Made by a program: the position numbers and the translations under genes | Notes under the pieces: generated by a model | Databases searched by the model: none | Told to the model about the DNA's origin: nothing | The model's input: only the letters and a program-made list of their open reading frames with translations | Source of the DNA: an uncultured Clostridia bacterium | GTDB lineage: Bacteria > Bacillota > Clostridia > UMGS1883 | NCBI GenBank assembly: GCA_947629005.1 | Contig: CANRCD010000014.1 | Coordinates: forward strand, 1-44,720 | Reading direction: 5' to 3' | Length of the DNA stretch: 44,720 nucleotides | In this document: in pieces, positions 1 through 6,815 of the stretch | Position numbering within the stretch: position 1 is the first letter of the stretch | Layout: each line of letters begins with the position of its first letter

Positions 1-48
1 TATCTAATTTTCAAGGTTCGCGCTGCCGCCTCTCGCGACAGCTTCATT
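1..48 (-). other. 5' leader of an rRNA operon (leaves the window)
   Basis: Read on the minus strand this segment follows a strong promoter and ends with GAACCTTGAAAATTAGATA. That box resembles the CTTGAAAA element found in Firmicutes rRNA leaders and 16S-23S spacers. No mature 16S sequence is inside the window, so the assignment rests on the promoter strength, the box and the rRNA gene at the other window edge. Confidence 0.55.
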
Positions 49-77
49 AGTCTACCACAAATATTTTCGTTTGTCAA
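49..77 (-). promoter_or_regulatory. Strong sigma-A promoter, probably for an rRNA operon
   Basis: On the minus strand the -35 hexamer is TTGACA (72-77), the spacer is exactly 17 bp, and the -10 is TAGACT (49-54). The region upstream is rich in A and T tracts, like an UP element. It reads out of the left edge, away from all genes in the window. Confidence 0.7.
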
Positions 78-113
78 GTCTTTTTTTCAAACTTTTTTCT
101 GGTAAACTTGAAC

Positions 114-143
114 AAAAAACGGGCCGCATATTAGGCGGCCCGT
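114..143 (-). terminator. Rho-independent terminator of the ABC ATPase gene
   Basis: A 9-bp perfect stem (ACGGGCCGC at 119-127 with GCGGCCCGT at 135-143) and a 7-nt loop. On the minus strand it is followed by a run of T. It lies 18 bp past the stop codon of the ATPase gene and separates it from the rRNA promoter. Confidence 0.85.
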
Positions 144-161
144 TGTTCAGCAAATACACAA

Positions 162-1271
162 TCAGTTAGTGATAACGTTTTCAGTAGCCTTATCAAAAAC
201 GTGGATTTTCTGAGGATCAAGGCAAACCTTGATCGCGTCGCCTCTTTCGGCGGTGCTGGTAGGCTTAACTCTCGCGGTAAAGGGAATGTCGTCAACATTA
301 AGGTACAGATAGGTCTCGGCGCCCATGCGCTCGGTAACCTCGACATTAGCGTTGAAGGTGGTGTCTGCAAAGTTCTTGAGGGAGTCGGCGTCATCATACA
401 TATCCTCGGGACGGATACCCATGATAACTTCCTTGCCCACATAGTCCTTGCAGGCCGCGGCCTTTTTATCGGTGAGCTTAACCTTTTCGCCTTCGCCAAA
501 TTCAATATATGTACTGCCGCCTTCAGCAACAAGCTTCGCGGGGCAGAAGTTCATCTGCGGAGATCCTATGAAGCCGGCAACGAATACGTTGCAGGGATAG
601 TTGTAGAGCGTCTGAGGAGCGTCCACCTGCTGAATGAGACCGTCCTTCATAACGACGATACGGGTACCCATTGTAAGGGCCTCGGTCTGGTCGTGGGTAA
701 CATAAATGAAGGTAGTCTGGAGCCTCTGATGGAGCTTGGTGATCTCGGTTCTCATCTGAACGCGCAGCTTGGCGTCCAAGTTGGAGAGAGGTTCGTCCAT
801 AAGGAAAACCTTGGGCTCACGCACGATAGCACGGCCGAGGGCCACACGCTGACGCTGACCGCCGGAAAGAGCCTTGGGCTTTCTTTCAAGGAGATGCTCG
901 ATATCAAGAATGCGGGCGGCCTCGTGAACTCTCTTCTTTATCTCGTCCTTGGGAGTTTTGCGGAGCTTAAGGCCGAAAGCCATATTCTCGAAAACGGACA
1001 TATGCGGATAAAGAGCATAGTTCTGGAAAACCATCGCAATGTCTCTGTCCTTGGGAGCAACGTCATTTACAAGACGGTCACCGATGTAAAGTTCGCCTTC
1101 AGAAATTTCCTCAAGGCCGGCAACCATACGAAGCGTCGTGGACTTGCCGCAGCCGGAAGGGCCAACGAAAATGATGAATTCTTTGTCCTTGATTTCAAGG
1201 TTAAAGTCTGTAACGGCTGTAACCCCACCCGGATACCTCTTATAAATGTGTCTTAAGCTTAAACTTGCCAT
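162..1271 (-). CDS. ugpC: Sugar ABC transporter ATP-binding protein (MsmK/UgpC/MalK family)
   Basis: This 369-residue ATPase would energise carbohydrate importers of the CUT1 type from the cytoplasmic side of the membrane. Walker A is GPSGCGKST (37-45), the Q-loop is at Q83, the signature LSGGQ is at 135-139, Walker B is VFLMDEP (about 155-161) and the switch histidine is H193. Residues beyond about 240 form the TOBE/OB regulatory region typical of MalK/UgpC/MsmK, and the length is normal. A GGAGGG ribosome-binding site precedes the ATG. No permease or binding-protein gene is next to it. In several Firmicutes a lone MsmK-type ATPase serves many sugar importers, and that is the simplest reading here. 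The symbol is family-level: msmK or malK would fit equally well. Confidence 0.93.
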   Translation of the reverse strand: MASLSLRHIYKRYPGGVTAVTDFNLEIKDKEFIIFVGPSGCGKSTTLRMVAGLEEISEGELYIGDRLVNDVAPKDRDIAMVFQNYALYPHMSVFENMAFGLKLRKTPKDEIKKRVHEAARILDIEHLLERKPKALSGGQRQRVALGRAIVREPKVFLMDEPLSNLDAKLRVQMRTEITKLHQRLQTTFIYVTHDQTEALTMGTRIVVMKDGLIQQVDAPQTLYNYPCNVFVAGFIGSPQMNFCPAKLVAEGGSTYIEFGEGEKVKLTDKKAAACKDYVGKEVIMGIRPEDMYDDADSLKNFADTTFNANVEVTERMGAETYLYLNVDDIPFTARVKPTSTAERGDAIKVCLDPQKIHVFDKATENVITN

Positions 1272-1301
1272 TGGTTATAACCCTCCTAAATTATATATAC
1301 C

Positions 1302-1326
1302 TTAACGCCAATATCCTCGGCGTTAA
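1302..1326. promoter_or_regulatory. Inverted repeat at the start of the ABC ATPase transcript
   Basis: TTAACGCC (302-309 of this kb) and GGCGTTAA (1319-1326) form perfect 8-bp arms around 9 bp. The repeat starts just downstream of the probable -10 box (1331-1336), so it covers the expected transcription start. It could be a repressor operator or a 5' hairpin. The sequence alone does not decide. Confidence 0.5.
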
Positions 1327-1330
1327 ATAT

Positions 1331-1358
1331 ATAATAGCACATTTTTTGCGGATTGCAA
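1331..1358 (-). promoter_or_regulatory. Probable promoter of the ABC ATPase gene
   Basis: On the minus strand TTGCAA (1353-1358) is followed after 16 bp by TATTAT (1331-1336). It lies about 60 bp upstream of the start codon. It is weaker than most promoters in this window. Confidence 0.5.
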
Positions 1359-1397
1359 ATTCGCTTATTGTACAAATATTGCTATTTTTATTTGTAA

Positions 1398-2099
1398 CTA
1401 TTGTATAGTAAGTAAGATTTTTTCAATCTCTTTTGTGCAAAGTTCCCGATACTGCCCCGGCTCAAGTCTTTCGTCCAGCTCGAGGCCGGCAAAACTGACG
1501 CGCTTAAGGTATTCCACACGGCTGCCGACTGCGGCAAACATACGCTTGACCTGATGAAATTTCCCCTCTGTCACGGTTATAATTGCCGAAAAATCGCTTA
1601 TTTTTTCTACCTTGCAGGGCAGGGTGACGTATCCGCCGATATCCACGCCTTTTTCTAAAATATCAATTTTATCGTCGAGGAGGGGCAGGGAAAGGCGGAC
1701 GAAATATTTTTTGCCGACCTTTTTCTTTGGGGAAAGAACTCTGTGGGCCAGAGCGCCGTCGTTGGTTATGAGCAGAAGGCCCTCGGCGTCCTTATCGAGG
1801 CGGCCGGCGGGGAAAAGCCCACGCCGCCGCAGCTCCGGCGCCAATAGGTCGAGCACGGTTTTTTCGCGGGCGTCCTCGGTGGCGCTGACGCAGCCGGCGG
1901 GCTTGTTCATCATAATATAAATAAAGTCCGAAGCTTTCAGCGGTCTGCCGTCAAGGCAGACGGCTTCGCTGCCGTCAAGGTTCAGGCCGATATTGCCCTC
2001 GACGGAGCCGTTCACGGTGACGGCTCCGCTTTTTATTCGGGCGCGGGCCTCGCTGCGGGTGAGTCCGGCGGCGCCGGCCACAAATTTGTCCAGTCTCAT
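1398..2099 (-). CDS. rsuA: Pseudouridine synthase, RsuA family (16S rRNA)
   Basis: A 233-residue enzyme that isomerises a uridine in rRNA to pseudouridine. The first 45 residues are an S4 RNA-binding domain (MRLDKF, then SEARARIKSGAVTVNG). The catalytic motif GRLDKDAEGLLLITNDG carries the active-site aspartate, and KKYFVRL and GKFHQVKRMF are conserved RsuA/RluB/E/F motifs. The length matches RsuA (about 230) rather than the longer RluB. Its ATG overlaps the stop codon of the upstream small gene by 4 bp (ATGA), so translation is probably coupled. RsuA is favoured by length and the SDF-to-KRMFAA layout, but RluE/F specificity cannot be excluded from sequence alone. Confidence 0.88.
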   Translation of the reverse strand: MRLDKFVAGAAGLTRSEARARIKSGAVTVNGSVEGNIGLNLDGSEAVCLDGRPLKASDFIYIMMNKPAGCVSATEDAREKTVLDLLAPELRRRGLFPAGRLDKDAEGLLLITNDGALAHRVLSPKKKVGKKYFVRLSLPLLDDKIDILEKGVDIGGYVTLPCKVEKISDFSAIITVTEGKFHQVKRMFAAVGSRVEYLKRVSFAGLELDERLEPGQYRELCTKEIEKILLTIQ

Positions 2100-2461
2100 T
2101 TAAGTTTATCCCTTCTTAACGGCAGCATTATCCCGTCGATGGTTATGGAGCAGATATCCCCGCCTATGACCTCGCCGTCGCAGACGAGAATGTTCCCGCG
2201 GGCAAACAGGTCGGGTATCTCGTACGTATAGCGAGTGCAGGATCTGCCTTTGTATGCTGACAGGTCAAAGCCTCCGCTGCGCTGTAGCTCGTTGTAGTTT
2301 TCGTAGACCGGCCCCCAGACCTCCGGAATGGTCAGCTCAACGACTTCCGACGGGGCGGGAGCGGGGCTGTACCCCATATTCACGAGCACGGAGGAGTAAT
2401 CCTGCCCCGCACGCAGCAGCACGGCCGCCGCGAAAACGGCCATCAGTTTTTGCCCGAACAT
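2096..2461 (-). CDS. Small exported protein, DUF4830-like
   Basis: A 121-residue protein with a hydrophobic N-terminus (FGQKLMAVFAAAVLLRAG) that could be a signal peptide or anchor. The body has the pattern GFDLSAYKGRSCTRYTYEI, followed by an LVCDGEVIGGDICS segment and a short DG-LPL end. I recognise this from small Firmicutes proteins grouped as DUF4830, but no function is known to me. The start is supported by AGAGGTG about 6 bp upstream. That sequence is also the 3' arm of the terminator of the preceding ribosomal operon. The gene overlaps rsuA by 4 bp, so the two are co-expressed. Confidence 0.7.
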   Translation of the reverse strand: MFGQKLMAVFAAAVLLRAGQDYSSVLVNMGYSPAPAPSEVVELTIPEVWGPVYENYNELQRSGGFDLSAYKGRSCTRYTYEIPDLFARGNILVCDGEVIGGDICSITIDGIMLPLRRDKLK

Positions 2462-2463
2462 AA

Positions 2464-2499
2464 AAACACCTCTTTGAAATATACTCCAAAAAGGTGTTT
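2464..2499 (-). terminator. Terminator of the rpsF-ssb-rpsR operon
   Basis: A 13-bp stem with one mismatch (2464-2476 with 2487-2499) and a 10-nt loop. On the minus strand it is followed by TTTTTAT. Its 3' arm doubles as the ribosome-binding site of the next gene, so any readthrough message would have that site buried in the stem. Confidence 0.7.
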
Positions 2500-2511
2500 A
2501 ATATGTCTTGC

Positions 2512-2763
2512 TTACTCGGCGCTGAAGGGCAGCAGAGCTATGTGTCTGGCCCTCTTTATAGCCACCGTAAGCTGGCGCTGGTGCTTGGCGCAGGTGCCTG
2601 TAATCCTTCTGGGAAGAATCTTCGCGCGCTCGGAAACATAGCGGCGGAGCTTGGCGACGTCCTTATAGTCTATTTCCTGAACCTTATCAACGCAGAACTG
2701 GCAGACCTTTTTCTTGGCCTTGCGGCTTCTGTAAGGTCTTTCGGTCTTTTCTCTTTCCATCAT
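2512..2763 (-). CDS. rpsR: 30S ribosomal protein S18
   Basis: An 83-residue protein matching S18. It has [34 protein letters not shown] and [23 protein letters not shown], the RNA-binding core that sits with S6 on the platform of the 30S subunit. It is last in the classic rpsF-ssb-rpsR order, 50 bp after ssb, and is followed by a terminator. It keeps a CxxC plus C arrangement at the N-terminus, as in zinc-type (C+) S18 variants; the fourth ligand is not obvious. Length and context are standard. Confidence 0.97.
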   Translation of the reverse strand: MMEREKTERPYRSRKAKKKVCQFCVDKVQEIDYKDVAKLRRYVSERAKILPRRITGTCAKHQRQLTVAIKRARHIALLPFSAE

Positions 2764-2813
2764 GGCTAAAACTCCCTTCCGTCAATACTGACAAAAATTC
2801 ATTTCCGAAAACC

Positions 2814-3344
2814 TCAGAACGGCAAATCGTCCTCGGTTCCGATGGGAGATATGGGGTCGCCCAGTCCGCCGTAAGAGGGAGCGAAGTCGTTCCCCTGCGC
2901 GGGCGCGCTCTGGGCGGGAGCGGGATTCTGAGCCTGATAGCCGCCGTTATTGTAGCCTCCGCCGTAGCCTCCTCCGTTATTATATCCGCCGCCGTATTCT
3001 CCGCCGCCGGAATTATTGGAGTCGCGCCTGCTTTCAACGAAGTGAGTCCTGTCAACGACAACCTCGGTCACATAGTGCCGCTTGCCTTCGTTATCATCCC
3101 AAGTCCTTGTCTGGATACTTCCCTCAAGGGCCACAAGGTTGCCCTTCTTGAAGTACCGTGTAATGAACTCCGCGGTCTGCCTCCACGCGACGCAGCTTAT
3201 GAAATCGGCCTTGCGCTCCTCGCCTTGGCGGACAAAATTTCTGTCCACGGCGATGGTGAAGCTGCAAGTGCTGACGCCGCTCTGAGTGGTGCGGAGCTCG
3301 GGGTCGCGGGTAAATCTGCCGATCAACTGAACACTGTTAAGCAT
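2814..3344 (-). CDS. ssb: Single-stranded DNA-binding protein
   Basis: A 176-residue SSB that coats single-stranded DNA during replication, repair and recombination. The N-terminal OB fold runs from MLNSVQLIGRFTRDPELR to about residue 110 (VTEVVVDRTHFVESR). It is followed by a glycine/asparagine-rich tail with repeated GGGYNNGG units. The C-terminus EDDLPF is the canonical acidic tip that recruits partner proteins. A longer reading exists upstream, but the ATG at 3344 has an AAAGGGGAG ribosome-binding site at the right distance and starts exactly at the family consensus. It lies between rpsF (14 bp upstream) and rpsR, the conserved Firmicutes arrangement. Confidence 0.97.
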   Translation of the reverse strand: MLNSVQLIGRFTRDPELRTTQSGVSTCSFTIAVDRNFVRQGEERKADFISCVAWRQTAEFITRYFKKGNLVALEGSIQTRTWDDNEGKRHYVTEVVVDRTHFVESRRDSNNSGGGEYGGGYNNGGGYGGGYNNGGYQAQNPAPAQSAPAQGNDFAPSYGGLGDPISPIGTEDDLPF

Positions 3345-3358
3345 TTTTCCACTCCCCT

Positions 3359-3655
3359 TTAGTTTTCCTTGCGTACAATAAGCGTGCGGATGACGCCGTC
3401 GGTGATGCCGTAAATACGCTCGAGCTCCTTCGGAAATTCGGGGCCGGAGCTGAAATTCACGAGCACGTAGTAACCTTCTGTCTTGTAGTTGATGGGGTAG
3501 GCAAGCCTTCTCTTTCCCCATACGTCAACGCTTTCAACCGTGCCGTTATCGGCGATCAGCTTCTGGAACTTTTCGGTAAGAGCAGCCGTTTTTTCCTCGT
3601 CCAGATCAGCGTCAAGAACAAAAATGGTTTCATACTTATTGATTATTTCAGCCAT
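3359..3655 (-). CDS. rpsF: 30S ribosomal protein S6
   Basis: A 98-residue S6 protein. It has NKYETIFVLDADLDEE, a WGKRRLAYPINYKTEGYYVLVNF core and FPKELERIYGITDGVIRTLIVRK, all typical of the S6 ferredoxin-like fold that pairs with S18 on the 30S platform. It heads the rpsF-ssb-rpsR operon and has its own near-consensus promoter about 60 bp upstream. An AAGGAGG-type ribosome-binding site is present. The leader holds a small TTGGG/CCCAA hairpin, but I could not identify the known S6:S18 autoregulatory motif with confidence. Confidence 0.97.
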   Translation of the reverse strand: MAEIINKYETIFVLDADLDEEKTAALTEKFQKLIADNGTVESVDVWGKRRLAYPINYKTEGYYVLVNFSSGPEFPKELERIYGITDGVIRTLIVRKEN

Positions 3656-3715
3656 TTTTACACCTCCTTCTGGTCTTATGGCCTTGGGTCATGCCCAAAG
3701 CAAGGATACTTTTGT

Positions 3716-3744
3716 ATTATATACCAGACTTAAAAATTTGTCAA
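3716..3744 (-). promoter_or_regulatory. Promoter of the rpsF-ssb-rpsR operon
   Basis: On the minus strand TTGACA (3739-3744), a 17-bp spacer and TATAAT (3716-3721): a perfect consensus sigma-A promoter. The start point would be roughly 55 bp upstream of the S6 start codon. Confidence 0.85.
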
Positions 3745-3837
3745 GAATTAATTTTCATTTTTTTATTTTCGCCGCGGAATTTTTTCTTTCCTTATTAAAT
3801 AGGCTTTAAAGTAAGCTGTATATTAGGGGGCGCTTTA

Positions 3838-4749
3838 ATGTCGGAAGCCGTGGGACTGTTTTTGCTGGGACTGTTTTTGCTGCTTTTAGGGGGGAGCTCC
3901 GTGCTCGAGCACGCCCTCGCGCTGGCGGAAAAGCTGCACTTGCCGCCGCTTGTGGTGGGCTCGGCGGTGGCGGCGGTGGGAACCACCCTGCCCGAGCTGG
4001 CCGTGACAATGGGCGCTGCCATGAACGGCCAAAGCGAGCTGGCCGTAGGGACGGCGGCGGGCTCGGCGGTGTGCGTCTGCTGCCTTGTGGGCGGGCTGTG
4101 CTGCCTAATCTCGCCGGTAAAGAAAATGCGCCGCCGCGACGCGGCAGGCCGGCTGCTTTACTTCCTGCTGGGGCTATGCTTCACGGCGCTTTCCGCCGTA
4201 AAGACCGGCAGATTGGACGTTGGGCTCGGAACGGTGCTGCTCTCAATTCTGGCTGTCTACGCGGTGACAAACGCCTCCTCGGCCACGGCGGGGCCCTCTC
4301 CCGAGCGGCCCGAGCTGATATGCGCCGGCCTTCTGATAGGCGGAGCCGCGCTGTACCTCGGCTCGGGGCTGGTCATCGACGCGGCTGTACTGGCGGCGGA
4401 GCTCTTAGGTATCGGCCACAGGGCCATTGGCACCGTGTTCATCGCGCTCGGCGCCTCTCTGCCCGAGCTTTTCACAGTGATGGCCGCTCTGCGGCGGGGA
4501 AATAGCGAGGCCGCGCTCGGGACGGCCGTCGGCGCGGGAATACTGAATGTACTTCTGGTTTTGGGTCTGCCCGCCGTGGCCGCGCCTATAGCCGCGCCAA
4601 GACGCATATACCGGCTGCTGGCGGTCTCTGCGACCGGCATGGGAGCGCTGCTTATCCCTCCCGCGCTGACAGGCCGGACCTACCGCTGGCAGGGCGCGGC
4701 GCTGATACTTATGTATGCCGGCTTTCTGGCGGTCGAGCTGACGCATTAG
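3838..4749 (+). CDS. Calcium/sodium antiporter-like membrane protein (CaCA family, YrbG-like)
   Basis: A 303-residue protein with about ten hydrophobic segments arranged as two inverted halves, as in the CaCA exchangers. Each half holds an alpha-repeat: VGTTLPELAVTMGAA near residue 48 and LGASLPELFTVMAA near residue 205. Both keep the PEL glutamate that coordinates the cation. The second part of each repeat normally reads G-N/D-x-x-G-S-N. Here it is GTAAGSAV and GTAVGAGIL, so the polar ligand after the glycine is replaced by threonine in both halves. The role as a Na+/Ca2+ or other cation exchanger is a family inference, and the ion may differ. It is divergent from rpsF and has a TAGGGGG ribosome-binding site. 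Confidence 0.83.
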   Translation: MSEAVGLFLLGLFLLLLGGSSVLEHALALAEKLHLPPLVVGSAVAAVGTTLPELAVTMGAAMNGQSELAVGTAAGSAVCVCCLVGGLCCLISPVKKMRRRDAAGRLLYFLLGLCFTALSAVKTGRLDVGLGTVLLSILAVYAVTNASSATAGPSPERPELICAGLLIGGAALYLGSGLVIDAAVLAAELLGIGHRAIGTVFIALGASLPELFTVMAALRRGNSEAALGTAVGAGILNVLLVLGLPAVAAPIAAPRRIYRLLAVSATGMGALLIPPALTGRTYRWQGAALILMYAGFLAVELTH

Positions 4750-4792
4750 TGCGGCGAAGTGAACGGCAACTTAATTTTTTCATAAAAAACCC

Positions 4793-4821
4793 TTGACAAA
4801 AGGGGAAAACGGTGGTAAAGT
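4793..4821 (+). promoter_or_regulatory. Promoter of htpG
   Basis: TTGACA (4793-4798), a 17-bp spacer and TAAAGT (4816-4821). The expected start point falls inside the CIRCE repeat that begins 5 bp downstream. Confidence 0.8.
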
Positions 4822-4825
4822 ATTG

Positions 4826-4852
4826 TTAGCACTCAAAAAGATTGAGTGCTAA
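4826..4852 (+). promoter_or_regulatory. CIRCE operator (HrcA binding site)
   Basis: TTAGCACTC (4826-4834), 9 bp, GAGTGCTAA (4844-4852). This is an exact match to the controlling inverted repeat of chaperone expression, which the HrcA repressor binds. It covers the htpG transcription start, so htpG should be a heat-shock gene of the HrcA regulon in this organism. Confidence 0.95.
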
Positions 4853-4887
4853 CAATTTTGTATATTAAACTTTAAGGAGAGATACAG

Positions 4888-6780
4888 ATGAGAAAAAAAC
4901 AGTTTAAGGCGGAGTCGAAAAAGCTGCTGGACATGATGATCAACTCCATCTACACCCACAAGGAGATCTTTCTGCGCGAGCTTATTTCAAACTCCTCCGA
5001 CGCCATTGACAAGCTGTGCTACACTGCCATGAACGCCGGCGACGCCTCTGTCAGCCGCTCTGACCGTTATATCAAGGTCCGCGCCGACAAGGAGAACCGC
5101 ACCCTCACAATAAGCGACAACGGTATCGGCATGAACAGTGAGGAGCTTGAAAACAACCTCGGCGTGATAGCCCGCAGCGGCTCGCTCCAGTTCAAAAACG
5201 ATATGGACGCCTCCGCGGAGGATGTAGACATCATCGGTCAGTTCGGCGTGGGCTTCTACAGCGCCTTCATGGTGGCCGACGAGGTCACCGTCATAACGAA
5301 AAAGTACGGCGAGGACGAGGCCTTCATGTGGCAGTCGGTGGGCGCCGACGGCTACACCATCGAGCCCACGGCCAAGGAGGGCGTCGGCACCGATATAATC
5401 ATAAAGCTGAAGGCCGACACCGAAGATGAGAAATACGGCGAGTATCTTGAGACTTATATGCTGAGGAACCTCATCAAAAAGTATTCCGATTATATCCGCT
5501 ATCCCATAAAGCTTGACGTGGAAAAGTCACGCAAGGTGGACGTGCCCGACAGCGACGAGCCCAAACATGAGACCTACACCGAGGAAGAAACCATTAACAG
5601 CATGGTTCCCCTGTGGCAGCGCAAGAAGGATGACGTCACCGAGGAAGAGCTGAACGAGTTCTATAAGGAAAAATTCTACGACATGAAGGACCCCGCCGAC
5701 GTTATCCGTATCGACGTGGACGGCAGCATAAGCTACAAGGCTCTGCTCTATATCCCCTCCGCCACACCTGTTGGCTACTACACGAAGGAGTACCAGCGCG
5801 GGCTGGAGCTTTACAGCAGCGGAGTAATGATAATGGAGCGCTGCGAGGACCTCATTCCCGAGCACTTCCGCTTCATAAAGGGCGTTGTGGACTCGCAGGA
5901 CCTGTCGCTGAACATATCCCGCGAGCTGCTCCAGCACAACCGCCAGCTTCGCACCATAGCCGCCAACATTGAGAAAAAAGTTAAGCAGGAGCTTAAACGC
6001 CTTCTCGACAACGACCGCGAGAAGTACGAAAAGTTCTGGGAGAGCTTCGGCCTCCAGCTCAAGTACGGCATAGTTTCGGAGTACGGCGCGAACCGCGAGT
6101 CGCTCAAGGACCTGCTGCTATACTACTCCTCCCGCGAGAAAAAGCTCCAGACACTTAAGGAGTACTTCGACTATATGCCCGAGGGTCAGGAGTACATCTA
6201 CTACGCCTGCGGCGACAGCGTTGCCCGCGTGGACAACCTGCCCCAGACCGAGCAGCTCAAGGACAAGGGCTACGCCATCCTCTACATGACCGACGAGGTG
6301 GACGAGTTCGTTGTAAATATGCTCGGAGAGTTTGAGGGCAAGAAGTTTAAGTCTATAAACGATAAGGACCTCGGCATTGAGGACGAAGAGGACAAAAAGG
6401 ACACCGAGCTCAAGGAGGAGGAAAACAAGGTCATGCTTGATTACCTCCGCGACAGCCTTGACGGCAAGGTTACGGCGGTGCGCCTGTCGCACAAGCTCAA
6501 GAGCCACCCCGTCTGCCTCAGCGCCGACGGCGAGATAAGCCTTGAAATGGAAAAGTATTTCAGCACAATTCCCGGCGACGGGCCCGACATCAAGGCCCAG
6601 CGCGTGCTGGAGATAAACCCCACCCACAAAGCCTTCTATATGCTGCTCGACACATGGCAGCTCGACAAAGACAAGTGCGCCCGTCTGGGCGAGCTGCTCT
6701 ACGATCAGGCCTTGCTCATAGCGAACCTGCCGCTTGACGATCCCGCGAGGTACACCGATCTTTTGTGGGAAATGATGTAG
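4888..6780 (+). CDS. htpG: Molecular chaperone HtpG (Hsp90)
   Basis: A 630-residue bacterial Hsp90, an ATP-driven cytosolic chaperone that works as a dimer. The N-terminal GHKL ATPase shows ELISNSSDAIDKL (catalytic glutamate and Mg-binding asparagine), DNGIGM and GQFGVGFYSAFMVAD. The middle domain carries the SLNISRELLQ segment with the catalytic-loop arginine region. The C-terminal dimerisation domain ends in LLIANLPLDDPARYTDLLWEMM. The length matches the family (about 625). AAGGAGA lies just ahead of the ATG. The CIRCE element upstream indicates HrcA control, whereas in Bacillus subtilis htpG is not in the HrcA class. The gene is monocistronic and converges on the SpoIID-like gene. Confidence 0.97.
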   Translation: MRKKQFKAESKKLLDMMINSIYTHKEIFLRELISNSSDAIDKLCYTAMNAGDASVSRSDRYIKVRADKENRTLTISDNGIGMNSEELENNLGVIARSGSLQFKNDMDASAEDVDIIGQFGVGFYSAFMVADEVTVITKKYGEDEAFMWQSVGADGYTIEPTAKEGVGTDIIIKLKADTEDEKYGEYLETYMLRNLIKKYSDYIRYPIKLDVEKSRKVDVPDSDEPKHETYTEEETINSMVPLWQRKKDDVTEEELNEFYKEKFYDMKDPADVIRIDVDGSISYKALLYIPSATPVGYYTKEYQRGLELYSSGVMIMERCEDLIPEHFRFIKGVVDSQDLSLNISRELLQHNRQLRTIAANIEKKVKQELKRLLDNDREKYEKFWESFGLQLKYGIVSEYGANRESLKDLLLYYSSREKKLQTLKEYFDYMPEGQEYIYYACGDSVARVDNLPQTEQLKDKGYAILYMTDEVDEFVVNMLGEFEGKKFKSINDKDLGIEDEEDKKDTELKEEENKVMLDYLRDSLDGKVTAVRLSHKLKSHPVCLSADGEISLEMEKYFSTIPGDGPDIKAQRVLEINPTHKAFYMLLDTWQLDKDKCARLGELLYDQALLIANLPLDDPARYTDLLWEMM

Positions 6781-6815
6781 AGATAATATACCGCAGCGAC
6801 CGCTTTGGTATGCGT

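Noticed and set aside
3656-3715. S6:S18 autoregulatory leader motif upstream of rpsF
   Set aside because: A small TTGGG/CCCAA hairpin is present, but the characteristic CCG-containing bulge could not be placed, so I do not annotate it.
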